18,149 nt of DNA from an uncultured Desulfovibrio sp. (GTDB lineage: Bacteria; Desulfobacterota; Desulfovibrionia; Desulfovibrionales; Desulfovibrionaceae): contig CAMBWG010000005.1 of assembly GCA_945871415.1 (NCBI GenBank), forward strand, positions 1 to 18,149, read 5' to 3'. This document shows, piece by piece, positions 1 to 5,281 of the stretch; the stretch's first letter is position 1, and every line of letters begins with the position of its first letter. The translations under genes and the position numbers were made by a program. The notes beneath the pieces are model-generated. The model did not search any database, had not been told where the DNA came from, and was given only the letters and a program-made list of their open reading frames with translations.

Positions 1-269
1 TGGGCCGAGAGCGCACGGATGTCCCCGCGCAGCCCTTCCATCTGTTCGTTGGTGTGGAGCTTGTCCATCCGCGCTTCAAGACTTGCCAGCCGCTCCACAT
101 GCTGATGATGCTGGGCCTGCATACTGTCCTGCGCGGCCTCGAACTGGGAGCGCAGGCAGAAGTAGTGCCGCGCCGCCCACCACAACACGCCCCACAGGCT
201 CCCCCCCAGAGCAACCAGAGTAGGGAGCCCGATAGCGAGCAACGATTGTACGGACACTTCAATGGTCAT
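1..269 (-). CDS. DUF2730-type phage membrane/coiled-coil protein (partial, C-terminus outside window)
   Basis: The frame opens with ATG at 269 and is open to the window edge, giving 89 visible codons. The ATG overlaps the TGA of the Rz1 gene in an ATGA arrangement, so translation is probably coupled. Residues about 9-32 form one hydrophobic segment (LLAIGLPTLVALGGSLWGVLWW), followed by a basic turn and a polar, heptad-like stretch rich in Gln, Glu, His and Leu that looks like a coiled coil. A short N-terminal membrane anchor followed by a coiled coil, placed directly after Rz/Rz1, is what DUF2730 proteins of Mu-like phages look like. Their role is not established. The assignment rests on position and architecture, not on a catalytic motif. 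The missing C-terminus prevents a length check. Confidence 0.7.
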   Translation of the reverse strand, partial: MTIEVSVQSLLAIGLPTLVALGGSLWGVLWWAARHYFCLRSQFEAAQDSMQAQHHQHVERLASLEARMDKLHTNEQMEGLRGDIRALSA

Positions 270-520
270 TTTACTTTTACCTGTTTTTCCCAGGCCTCCA
301 GGGCCGCTTCGCATTCTTTCATGTACCAGACATGCTGTGCATGCCGTTGCAGCAATCGGCGTCTGGCAGCCTCGCTGCATTGCAGAAAATCGCCGTCCTC
401 AAATCGAACAAAATCAGGCCGCTGAGGCCGCGGCACGGGCACAAGCCGCGACTCCTGCCGCACGTCGGCACAGCCGGAAAGCAGCAGCGCGCAGGCCAGG
501 CTAAAAAGCATTGATCGCAT
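266..520 (-). CDS. Rz1-like outer-membrane spanin lipoprotein
   Basis: This 84-residue product starts MRSMLFSLACALLLSGCADV: a short signal sequence with a textbook lipobox (LLSGC) for lipidation at Cys17. The mature part has the proline- and arginine-rich stretch (VPVPRPQRP) typical of Rz1. Rz1 is the outer-membrane half of the spanin complex that fuses inner and outer membranes in the last step of lysis of Gram-negative hosts. Its start lies inside the 3' end of the Rz gene (20-base overlap), the usual nested or overlapping spanin arrangement. An AAAGGA lies 14 bases upstream of ATG 520. ATG 511 is an alternative start that would leave a shorter signal. The stop overlaps the start of the next gene. 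The mature part is longer than in lambda Rz1, so it carries an additional C-terminal segment of about 40 residues. Confidence 0.85.
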   Translation of the reverse strand: MRSMLFSLACALLLSGCADVRQESRLVPVPRPQRPDFVRFEDGDFLQCSEAARRRLLQRHAQHVWYMKECEAALEAWEKQVKVK

Positions 521-866
521 CGGTAAAGGCGGCATCCTTTGGCCCGTCGTTTTCGCTCCGGCTCTGCTGCGCCGGGCGCGCCGCAAGCCGTTCCGCCTGT
601 ATCAGCCGGGTCATGATGTCCGCGCTGTTGGCCCGGCTGCCTTCCAGCGCCGCGGCCAGGTCTTCCGCCTGCCTGCGGCTCTGCGCCAGTTCCTCCTGCG
701 TCCGGGCAAGGCGCGTCTCGGCAAGTTCCGTGCGGGCCTGTTCGCTGGCCGCGCCCCGAACCCAGCCAAAAGCAAACGCGGCGGCGCAGGCCAGCCCCAG
801 CAGCAGAATTTTCCCCGGCCACCGGCTCAGAATCTCCGGTATGTAGTGCAGAATGCCCAGCAGCAT
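501..866 (-). CDS. Rz-like inner-membrane spanin
   Basis: The 121-residue product from ATG 866 has an N-terminal membrane segment (ILLLGLACAAAFAFGWVRG) and then a long charged helix (SEQARTELAETRLARTQEEL and onward), which is the periplasmic coiled coil of an i-spanin. Together with the overlapping lipoprotein gene it forms the two-component spanin that disrupts the outer membrane after holin and endolysin have acted. The open frame extends upstream to 944, but the added residues are polar and would precede the membrane anchor, so ATG 866 is the more sensible start. No good ribosome-binding site is visible for either, so the exact start is uncertain. The C-terminal half diverges from any Rz I recognise, so the call rests on topology and the nested Rz1 gene. 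Confidence 0.8.
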   Translation of the reverse strand: MLLGILHYIPEILSRWPGKILLLGLACAAAFAFGWVRGAASEQARTELAETRLARTQEELAQSRRQAEDLAAALEGSRANSADIMTRLIQAERLAARPAQQSRSENDGPKDAAFTDAINAF

Positions 867-961
867 GAGGAGCCCCGTTTGATGATTCCGGCTCTCTGTG
901 GCAGGATGGCGGTCACATCTCAAAACTGCCATCAAGGGGCACAACCACAGGAGCCGGAAAA

Positions 962-1264
962 ATGATCGACAAGAATTTTCAACTTTTCATCTTGAGGACC
1001 GTGGCTTCAACCTATCCCCAGAGAGTGCCGACCAAACTCCCCGCACTTCTGGAAGCGGCTGGGGAAGGGACCATGCAGGAACGGATCGCTAGGCTACTCG
1101 TCAACCTGCACGCCCTTCAGGAGTTCGGTTATGTCATTGGAGCAACGGAGGTTTCAGATGAGGAAGAGGTTCGTCTCAGGGACTATTTCCGCATCACTGC
1201 GGCGGGATTGGTGATGGCGGGGCTAGATCCGCTGCATCCCGACACATGCCATGACCCGCGCTAA
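962..1264 (+). CDS. small winged-helix-like protein of unknown function, counter-oriented in lysis region
   Basis: This 100-residue product has a good ribosome-binding site (CAGGAG about 8 bases before ATG 962). It is the only + strand gene within the leftward lysis/late block, lying between Rz (ends in the leftward direction at 501, starts at 866) and the unknown gene at 1301-1621. The residues around 10-45 could form a helix-turn-helix (PTKLPALLEAAGEGTMQERI), and the following segment ends in a hydrophobic hairpin and RITAAGLVMAG, a pattern common at the wing of winged-helix proteins. I do not recognise a named family. Its isolated, reversed position suggests independent expression, possibly in the lysogen. 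DNA binding is an inference from the fold-like pattern only. No terminator is obvious between it and the convergent gene. Confidence 0.7.
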   Translation: MIDKNFQLFILRTVASTYPQRVPTKLPALLEAAGEGTMQERIARLLVNLHALQEFGYVIGATEVSDEEEVRLRDYFRITAAGLVMAGLDPLHPDTCHDPR

Positions 1265-1300
1265 AATCCAGCGACGGAAGTTCGGCGTGGCTGTTCTCGT

Positions 1301-1621
1301 TCAGCGCCTGCGAAAACCTTTCGTAAACACCGCCGCTTCCGCCGCCTGACGGTGAACGGGGGCGTTTCTGGGGGAAAGCACGGGATACCTGGGCTCCTCA
1401 GACACCCCCGTCAACCTGGCCAGCGTGCAGGCGTTCGCGAGAATGTCCCCGCTGTCCGCGGAATTAAAGCACCACACTCCCGTCTCAACCTCAAACTCTC
1501 CAAAAAGAGAGGGCCCCAATTGGAGACAAAATCGGCTTTCCTCTCGCGAAAAGGGCAGCGCAATGAGCATCGTGCCGGCATCCCAGGTGATGCCGGTAAT
1601 ATTGCCACGAAAAACTTCCAC
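1301..1621 (-). CDS. hypothetical phage protein in late/lysis block
   Basis: I do not recognise this protein. The chosen start is GTG 1621, one base after the TAA stop of the upstream gene and with a purine-rich ribosome-binding site (GAAGGGGGG) about 5 bases before it, giving 106 residues beginning MEVFRGNITGITWDAGTMLI. The frame is open further upstream (ATG 1642, first start 1663), but those starts lie inside the preceding gene and add only basic residues. The N-terminal half alternates hydrophobic and polar residues, suggesting a beta-rich fold, and no membrane segment or signal is visible. It is translationally coupled to the gene before it and is the last gene before the reversed gene at 962-1264. 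Its place between holin-like and spanin genes suggests a lysis or early-late role, but nothing in the sequence shows it. Confidence 0.65.
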   Translation of the reverse strand: MEVFRGNITGITWDAGTMLIALPFSREESRFCLQLGPSLFGEFEVETGVWCFNSADSGDILANACTLARLTGVSEEPRYPVLSPRNAPVHRQAAEAAVFTKGFRRR

Positions 1622-1622
1622 C

Positions 1623-1913
1623 TTATCCCCCCTTCTCCGCATCTCCCGCGGCTTCGCGCTCACGATAGAGCCTCACCAGCGTGCACATCAGATCAAGAAG
1701 CGCCTGCCCGTGAATCACGTCGTCGAAAGCCCGATTAAAGACCTGTTTCAGGTCCTCCCTGCTTTTCCCCTCAATGGCATTGACTGCCAGGAAATTAGCT
1801 GTGATCTCCATAGGGGAAGCAGTGTTTCCCGCCTGTTGGACAGCATCCGCCAGAGTTGCATCGGGGTGTTCACACAGCCAGTCGCAGAAACGTTTTTTTT
1901 CCTGCTCCGTCAT
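1623..1913 (-). CDS. hypothetical small phage protein
   Basis: This 96-residue protein starts at ATG 1913 (MTEQEKKRFCDWLCEHPDAT), with GGAAGGG as ribosome-binding site. The ATG overlaps the TAA of the holin-like gene (TAATG). The sequence is predicted to be almost entirely helical, acidic and soluble, with a short run resembling a helix-turn-helix (ATLADAVQQAGNTASPMEIT) near residues 19-38. I do not recognise a family. The tight coupling on both sides (upstream TAATG, downstream TAAGGTG) shows it belongs to the same leftward transcript as the endolysin. It could be a small regulator or a lysis accessory protein, and I cannot decide between these from sequence. Confidence 0.65.
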   Translation of the reverse strand: MTEQEKKRFCDWLCEHPDATLADAVQQAGNTASPMEITANFLAVNAIEGKSREDLKQVFNRAFDDVIHGQALLDLMCTLVRLYREREAAGDAEKGG

Positions 1914-2197
1914 TACAGCCCTTCCCCGTCCCAGGGATTCCCCGCGCCGCGGCCCCAGACGCCGCTCCCGCCCCACTCAAAGCGGGATTGCAGGGCCTTT
2001 GCGCCCTGCGCGCCGCCGATGATGGTCACATCCTGCCAGGTAAGCGGTATCAGCCGCCCTTCATACAGACAGAAGCCCACCCACATGCACAGCACCACGG
2101 CAGTCACCAGCAGGCTTGCCACCCGCATGGCCGACCACTGCCCGTTGGGGCCGGTCAGAGTGTCGCGCATGGCCGCGCGCACGCCGTGAGTGCTCAT
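1913..2197 (-). CDS. holin-like phage membrane protein
   Basis: The 94-residue product begins MSTHGVRAAMRDTLTGPNGQ and has one clear membrane segment (VASLLVTAVVLCMWVGFCLY, about residues 27-46), then a second weakly hydrophobic stretch (TIIGGAQGAKALQ) and a Trp/Gly-rich polar tail. A small membrane protein directly after the endolysin, sharing an ATGA overlap with its stop, is where a holin or anti-holin is expected. The ribosome-binding site GGAGGACT before ATG 2197 is strong; ATG 2170 (MRDTL) is an alternative start and could give a dual-start product. The endolysin has no visible signal sequence, so a pore-forming holin is needed somewhere, and this is the best candidate in view. The family identity is not certain, and a non-holin membrane role is possible. 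Confidence 0.65.
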   Translation of the reverse strand: MSTHGVRAAMRDTLTGPNGQWSAMRVASLLVTAVVLCMWVGFCLYEGRLIPLTWQDVTIIGGAQGAKALQSRFEWGGSGVWGRGAGNPWDGEGL

Positions 2198-2763
2198 CAG
2201 AAGTCCTCCGCATATTCGCCCGTGACAAACTGCCTGCCCAGCTCAACCGCCCGGCGGCCCACCTGCGACCACCAGCGCGAGTTACGCAGGCCGCCTTCCA
2301 CCAGCAGCCAGCTCCCCCCGTTCATGGCACTGTCAATGAGGCCCAGCGTGGCGCGAAACTTCAGCAGGCCGTCCACCCCCAGATTGAAGGCCATGTTCAA
2401 CAGGGCCTCGGCCCGGGCAATATCGCCGGATTCAGCCAGCCGCCGGAACTGAGGACAGCGCAAAAAGAGCGATTCCCGGCAGGCGATCACTTCATCCAGC
2501 AGGGCGGCACGCGCCCGCTCCCTGTCCCAGCTCACACCCTGCTGCAACAGGGCCGCCATGAGGTGCGAACCGCGCAGCTTGCCGACCATGACCTGCCGCC
2601 GCAGCTCGGGGTCGTCGATATACTGCGGATGCGCGTCAAGGTTCGTGCCGTAGCCGATGGTGCAGGCTCCGGCAGTACAGAGGTAGGGACGGGCCCGGAA
2701 GCCCTCGTGACGTTCCAGCTGATTCAGCAGCTGCTGGCTGGGGATACCGTACAAATCAGACAT
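2197..2763 (-). CDS. phage endolysin, GH24 (T4-type) muramidase
   Basis: From ATG 2763 (ribosome-binding site GGAGGAAC about 9 bases upstream) the product is 188 residues. The family signature is clear near the N-terminus: Glu20 in RHEGFRARPYLC and then TAGACTIGYGT. Glu20 matches catalytic Glu11 of T4 lysozyme, Cys29 falls where T4 has Asp20, and Thr35 matches Thr26. The enzyme hydrolyses the MurNAc-GlcNAc bond of peptidoglycan during lysis. The lower half (RWWSQVGRRAVELGRQFVTG) matches the usual C-terminal R..W..GR..E pattern. No signal peptide or SAR anchor is seen, so it should depend on a holin. It is the first gene of the leftward late block, with about 200 bases of non-coding DNA before it that must hold the promoter. 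Its stop overlaps the next start (ATGA). Confidence 0.92.
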   Translation of the reverse strand: MSDLYGIPSQQLLNQLERHEGFRARPYLCTAGACTIGYGTNLDAHPQYIDDPELRRQVMVGKLRGSHLMAALLQQGVSWDRERARAALLDEVIACRESLFLRCPQFRRLAESGDIARAEALLNMAFNLGVDGLLKFRATLGLIDSAMNGGSWLLVEGGLRNSRWWSQVGRRAVELGRQFVTGEYAEDF

Positions 2764-2804
2764 GGCGACTGTTCCTCCGTGGCCCGGCAACTACTGAAAC
2801 GGAA

Positions 2805-2828
2805 GGGCGGCCCCCAAAAGGGCCGCCC
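2805..2828. promoter_or_regulatory. GC-rich hairpin in leader of the endolysin gene
   Basis: A perfect 9-bp inverted repeat GGGCGGCCC / GGGCCGCCC with a 6-base loop lies 42 bases upstream of the endolysin ATG. Neither strand has a clear run of T after it (the - strand has TTCCGTTT), so it is not a typical intrinsic terminator. It would form a stable stem in the leader mRNA of the lysis genes and could delay or attenuate late expression. No open reading frame of convincing quality occupies 2764-3027. This stretch holds this hairpin, the hairpin cluster at 2913-3016 and presumably the leftward late promoter, which I cannot place. Confidence 0.4.
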
Positions 2829-2912
2829 GCAACAGGATACGCTACCGCCGATCCATGCCAGGCATCACAACCATGAACTCACAGGAGACGAAAAAACAGC
2901 AAAACGGGAGAC

Positions 2913-2939
2913 AAAAATTGGCAACGGTTGCCGGTTTTT
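2913..2939. repeat. inverted repeat with GGCAAC/GTTGCC core
   Basis: Two 13-base arms flank a single G: the inner part is GGCAAC-G-GTTGCC and the outer part is an A run on the left and a T run on the right, with two G-T pairs. It would form a hairpin followed by T residues on the + strand. The same GGCAAC/GTTGCC core recurs at 3005-3016 on the other side of the terminator at 2948-2986. Confidence 0.5.
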
Positions 2940-2947
2940 GAAATAGC

Positions 2948-2986
2948 AAAAGGCGTAACCTGTTGAAATAACAAGTTACGCCTTTT
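2948..2986. terminator. bidirectional intrinsic terminator downstream of the endonuclease gene
   Basis: Two 17-base arms (AAAAGGCGTAACCTGTT and AACAAGTTACGCCTTTT) pair with one mismatch around a 5-base loop. The arms begin with four A and end with four T, so the stem carries a T run on either strand. It lies 41 bases after the stop of the endonuclease gene (leftward transcription) and would separate the repressor-endonuclease unit from the lysis/late block. Confidence 0.75.
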
Positions 2987-2988
2987 CA

Positions 2989-3016
2989 TTGCCGAAAATT
3001 TTTCGGCAACGTTGCC
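2989..3016. repeat. two overlapping perfect palindromes near endonuclease stop
   Basis: Positions 2989-3009 are a perfect inverted repeat with 10-base arms (TTGCCGAAAA / TTTTCGGCAA) around one T. Positions 3005-3016 are a perfect 12-base palindrome (GGCAACGTTGCC) that shares its left arm with the first. The two structures are mutually exclusive as hairpins. Both contain the TTGCC/GGCAA element also seen at 2913-2939. They could be additional terminators for leftward transcription or protein-binding sites. Confidence 0.5.
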
Positions 3017-3027
3017 AGTTTTTTCAG

Positions 3028-3780
3028 CTAGTCCCACAGGCCCGACGCCTGACAGGCCTCCTTGACGCGAAGATTCTCATTCCCCTGTAGCTGCTCAATA
3101 CGCCGCGTTCGCGTGCACTCCCAGCGATCCACCGGGAACTTCCTGTCCCATGCCTCAAAAAGCTGACGCTGCTGTCGGCTCAGGCGATACTTTGGGTAGC
3201 TGTCAGCCATATACAGGGCCGCACGCGCCACCTGCCCTTTCGCGCGCGCCGGTGGTTCAAACCTGTTGCCGTCAATTCTGGCCTCACAGCTCCCGAACGC
3301 GGACGGCGAACCGGGAAGCTCGGAATATTGTTTGTTGCTTCGCGCCGCATTTACCGCGCCGATAGCCGGAAAAAGATTGTACATGTCCGCCTGCATGTAC
3401 CTGTACTCCATATCTACCTTTTCCGCGCATCTGCGGCCCTTGAAAGGCTTTCCCTTGCTCACGCACTGCGGATCACCCTCGCGCCATGCCTCAAAAATCC
3501 GCCCGAAGTTTTCCGCCGGAACGGCGTGTTCCCACTCGACTTTGAGTGCGCGCTTCTGATGCTTTTCCGTGACGAAGCCCTGGGGCAATTCAATGCGCTT
3601 GCTCTCGTCAAAAGCGGCTCCGCAGTAGATCGTCTGACGATGATCCATGTAGACTTGGCGCTCCAGCATTTTCTTTGCTTTGTTGAAGCTGTCGTTCGTT
3701 GTGTTCCCGGCGGCCAGTCCGTCCTGTGGCCATGCGGAAAGCAGACATGCCGCCCCGAGTGCCAGCACTAACAGTTTCAT
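3028..3780 (-). CDS. secreted endonuclease I (EndA/Dns family) carried by the prophage
   Basis: From ATG 3780 (AAGGAG 8 bases upstream) the product is 250 residues. Residues 1-24 form a signal peptide (MKLLVLALGAACLLS...GLAA), so it should act in the periplasm or outside. The mature protein shows the two Endonuclease I hallmarks: VEWEHAVPAENFG with His85, the expected catalytic histidine of the beta-beta-alpha-metal site, and QADMYNLFPAIGAVNAARSN with its conserved Asn residues. Known members cleave DNA non-specifically and need Mg2+. The TTG at 3786 could start three residues earlier, but ATG fits the ribosome-binding site. It follows the repressor gene by 49 bases on the same strand with no terminator between, and is followed by strong hairpins, so it is probably expressed with the repressor in the lysogen. 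Several cysteines (53, and others later) could form disulfides as in Vibrio Vvn-type enzymes. Confidence 0.9.
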   Translation of the reverse strand: MKLLVLALGAACLLSAWPQDGLAAGNTTNDSFNKAKKMLERQVYMDHRQTIYCGAAFDESKRIELPQGFVTEKHQKRALKVEWEHAVPAENFGRIFEAWREGDPQCVSKGKPFKGRRCAEKVDMEYRYMQADMYNLFPAIGAVNAARSNKQYSELPGSPSAFGSCEARIDGNRFEPPARAKGQVARAALYMADSYPKYRLSRQQRQLFEAWDRKFPVDRWECTRTRRIEQLQGNENLRVKEACQASGLWD

Positions 3781-3829
3781 GCGCAAGACTCCTTTATGTG
3801 AGAGATTCCCCCATTCTTCCGCGTTCCGG

Positions 3830-4234
3830 TCACATTTTCAAGTTGTGAATGTTCTCGGCAATGACGGTCTTTCCGCCCGGTTCCGTGTGCACGTTGCCGC
3901 CAACAATCCGGCGTCCAGAATTTTTTGTTTCTGATCCCGCCAGCAGGGCGGCCCTGGCCGCCGCACGCACCGCTTCCGGCGCATTCTTCCATGCCGCCAG
4001 CATCTCCTTTTCTTCCGGCGTCAGGACGGGGTCGCCACTGCGCCGGCCGGTCAGAACGTACTGCACGTCTACGCCCGCCTCTGCTATGGCCGCTAGATAG
4101 GCGGCAAACGCGGGCAGCCGTTCTTTTTCATATTCAATCTGGCTTTTTTTGGTCGTTCCTGCCTTCTCGGCAAAATCTGTTTGATTCATTTTCAGGCGTT
4201 TACGTTCTTCTAAAAGTCTTTTTGAAATAGTCAC
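3830..4234 (-). CDS. phage repressor, XRE-type HTH (c repressor)
   Basis: The preferred start is GTG 4234, because a ribosome-binding site (TTGGAGAG) lies 6-7 bases before it, giving 134 residues. ATG 4252 is in frame but has no ribosome-binding site. Residues about 3-50 are a lambda-repressor-like helix-turn-helix (ISKRLLEERKRLKMNQTDFA, then EKAGTTKKSQIEYEKERLP), continuing AAYLAAIAEAGVDVQYVLTG, a pattern very common in repressors of Mu-like phages. There is no S24 peptidase domain, so inactivation by RecA-driven self-cleavage is not expected. The C-terminus (about 105-134) is a Gly-, Val- and Asn-rich stretch ending TVIAENIHNLKM. It diverges from the early operon, and two repeat systems lie in the 140 bases between them. 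It should hold the early operon off in the lysogen and probably controls its own promoter. Confidence 0.85.
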   Translation of the reverse strand: MTISKRLLEERKRLKMNQTDFAEKAGTTKKSQIEYEKERLPAFAAYLAAIAEAGVDVQYVLTGRRSGDPVLTPEEKEMLAAWKNAPEAVRAAARAALLAGSETKNSGRRIVGGNVHTEPGGKTVIAENIHNLKM

Positions 4235-4271
4235 CAAAATCTCTCCAAGCATATTGACTATTGGTCACTAT
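4227..4271. promoter_or_regulatory. inverted repeat pair over the repressor start, candidate operator
   Basis: ATAGTCACCAA at 4227-4237 and TTGGTCACTAT at 4261-4271 are inverted copies matching at 10 of 11 positions. They flank the in-frame ATG at 4252, and the left one covers the GTG start of the repressor. The right copy abuts an AT-rich core (TATATAG, 4269-4275) that could be a -10 region for the repressor promoter. Repressor autoregulation is an inference. Confidence 0.5.
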
Positions 4272-4284
4272 ATAGTTACCTTTT

Positions 4285-4324
4285 CCCCACGAACCCCGAC
4301 GAATCCCCACGAAAACCAACGAAA
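4285..4324 (+). repeat. four tandem 10-bp repeats, consensus CCCCACGAA(N), in the repressor/early control region
   Basis: Units start at 4285, 4295, 4305 and 4315: CCCCACGAAC, CCCGACGAAT, CCCCACGAAA and ACCAACGAAA, followed by a partial copy (CGAAA). The period is exactly 10 bases, close to one helical turn, so a protein could bind all units on one face of the DNA. They lie between the repressor start and the first early gene, in the untranslated leader or promoter of the early operon. Candidate binders are the repressor or the gp16-like HTH protein. Confidence 0.75.
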
Positions 4325-4374
4325 CGAAAGACCCAAAAAAAGGCCGTTCCCGGCCATGCACAAAGGAGAAGACC

Positions 4375-4743
4375 ATGCCCCGAAAAAAGACGATCTCCCC
4401 GGCCATCCCCCGGCCCAACCGCCCTCTGCCGTGCCTGCTGTCCCTGCCCGGCGTTGATTCCGCAACCATGGACGACGGTAGGATCATGCAGGAAGGGGAC
4501 GACCTGACCTTTTCCTCCGACATCGTGACCCTGCACCACACGGCTACCGGCGCCGCCTCCCTGCAAAAGCTGCTGCGGGATCTGGAGCAGCTGCCGTGTG
4601 TCTGCCGCTTTTCCTTTCTGCCCGACAGCATCACCCTGCGCCGCACGAAGGATGGTGGGGTGGAACCGTATGGCCCCTGCCGCCTGCGTTTCCGCATGGC
4701 CAATGACCCGGCGTGCGACCACTGCCCCCTCCATTCCGTGTAA
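4375..4743 (+). CDS. hypothetical protein, first gene of early operon
   Basis: This 122-residue product has a good ribosome-binding site (AAAGGAG six bases before ATG 4375) and is the first gene after the control region. The N-terminus is basic and proline-rich (MPRKKTISPAIPRPNRPLPC). The rest is a mixed alpha/beta sequence with a cysteine pair near the C-terminus (CDHC). No membrane segment or known motif is visible and I do not recognise the family. First position in the rightward operon means it is made earliest after derepression, which fits a regulator or a host-takeover protein, but nothing in the sequence proves that. Confidence 0.7.
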   Translation: MPRKKTISPAIPRPNRPLPCLLSLPGVDSATMDDGRIMQEGDDLTFSSDIVTLHHTATGAASLQKLLRDLEQLPCVCRFSFLPDSITLRRTKDGGVEPYGPCRLRFRMANDPACDHCPLHSV

Positions 4744-4796
4744 CGACATTGCACCGCCCTTACCAAAAAACAGTTCTTCTGAAAAGGAGAGGAAAA

Positions 4797-5006
4797 ATGG
4801 AAACCATCCGTACCGCCGAAGAAATCAAGCGCGATCTTGAGCGCGAAGGCCGCAGCATTGCCGATCTGGCCCGCTCCAACGGCCTGCGCCCGTCCGTGGT
4901 CTATGACCTGCTGGGCGGCCGCATCCGCGGCACCCGCGGCGAAAGCCACCGCGCCGCCGTGCTGCTGGGATTGAAGGACGGCACCGTTGAACAGCAAACC
5001 GTTTAG
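4797..5006 (+). CDS. BcepMu gp16-family small HTH DNA-binding protein
   Basis: From ATG 4797 (GGAGAGG just upstream) the product is 69 residues. The frame is open upstream to 4713, but that overlaps the previous gene and adds an unrelated tail. The sequence KRDLEREGRSIADLARSNGL, continuing RPSVVYDLLGGRIRGTRGESHRAAVLLGLKDG, is the typical pattern of the phage-associated BcepMu gp16 family: a helix-turn-helix, then the R..G..GE.H..A..LGLK signature. These proteins sit near the repressor in BcepMu-like phages and are thought to regulate early transcription, like Ner in Mu. It is a candidate ligand for the tandem repeats at 4285-4324. The family match is by eye. Confidence 0.85.
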   Translation: METIRTAEEIKRDLEREGRSIADLARSNGLRPSVVYDLLGGRIRGTRGESHRAAVLLGLKDGTVEQQTV

Positions 5007-5017
5007 GATGCAACGCC

Positions 5018-5281
5018 ATGAAAATGCTCATTGTCAAACGCAATGTTTGCGGCTTCTGCGGGCGTCACGTCGGCGGCGGCAGAATGGGAAAGCTGCCCTT
5101 CGGCCCCGCTATCTGTCCCGCCTGCGCCGGCCTTCCCATTGACGCGCTGCTCGGAGCAAACGGGGGCAACAAAAAAGCCCCCGCAGCGGACACTGCGAGG
5201 GCACCGAGAAATGCGCGGGAGACGACTCCGCGCCTGTTCCGAATACACAGGACAGCCCCCGCAGTCAAGATCGCCCTCTGA
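5018..5281 (+). CDS. small zinc-finger-like protein
   Basis: This 87-residue product starts at ATG 5018 with a modest AGGA site. Residues 11-14 (CGFC) and 33-36 (CPAC) form a four-cysteine zinc-binding pattern resembling a ClpX-type zinc-binding domain or treble clef, followed by a low-complexity basic tail rich in Ala, Pro and Arg. The function is unknown. Its stop TGA overlaps a CTG codon that is the only plausible start of the next gene. A run of six A at 5171-5176, directly followed by a 10-bp hairpin with one mismatch (5177-5186 / 5193-5202), lies in the second half. The tail after the A run looks less protein-like than the part before it, which raises the question of frameshifting into the next frame. 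Confidence 0.6.
   Translation: MKMLIVKRNVCGFCGRHVGGGRMGKLPFGPAICPACAGLPIDALLGANGGNKKAPAADTARAPRNARETTPRLFRIHRTAPAVKIAL

Noticed and set aside
4254..4282. TTGACT at 4254-4259 as the -35 of the early promoter
   Set aside because: The AT-rich TATAGT lies only 11 bases away, and at the proper 17-base spacing only TACCTT is found, so no convincing + strand promoter can be called.
4200..4997. 265-codon open frame on the - strand
   Set aside because: Runs across the control region, its repeats and two early genes; composition is typical of a shadow frame.
5161..5202. GC-rich hairpins as an intrinsic terminator
   Set aside because: No T run follows them, and the operon clearly continues with coupled genes.
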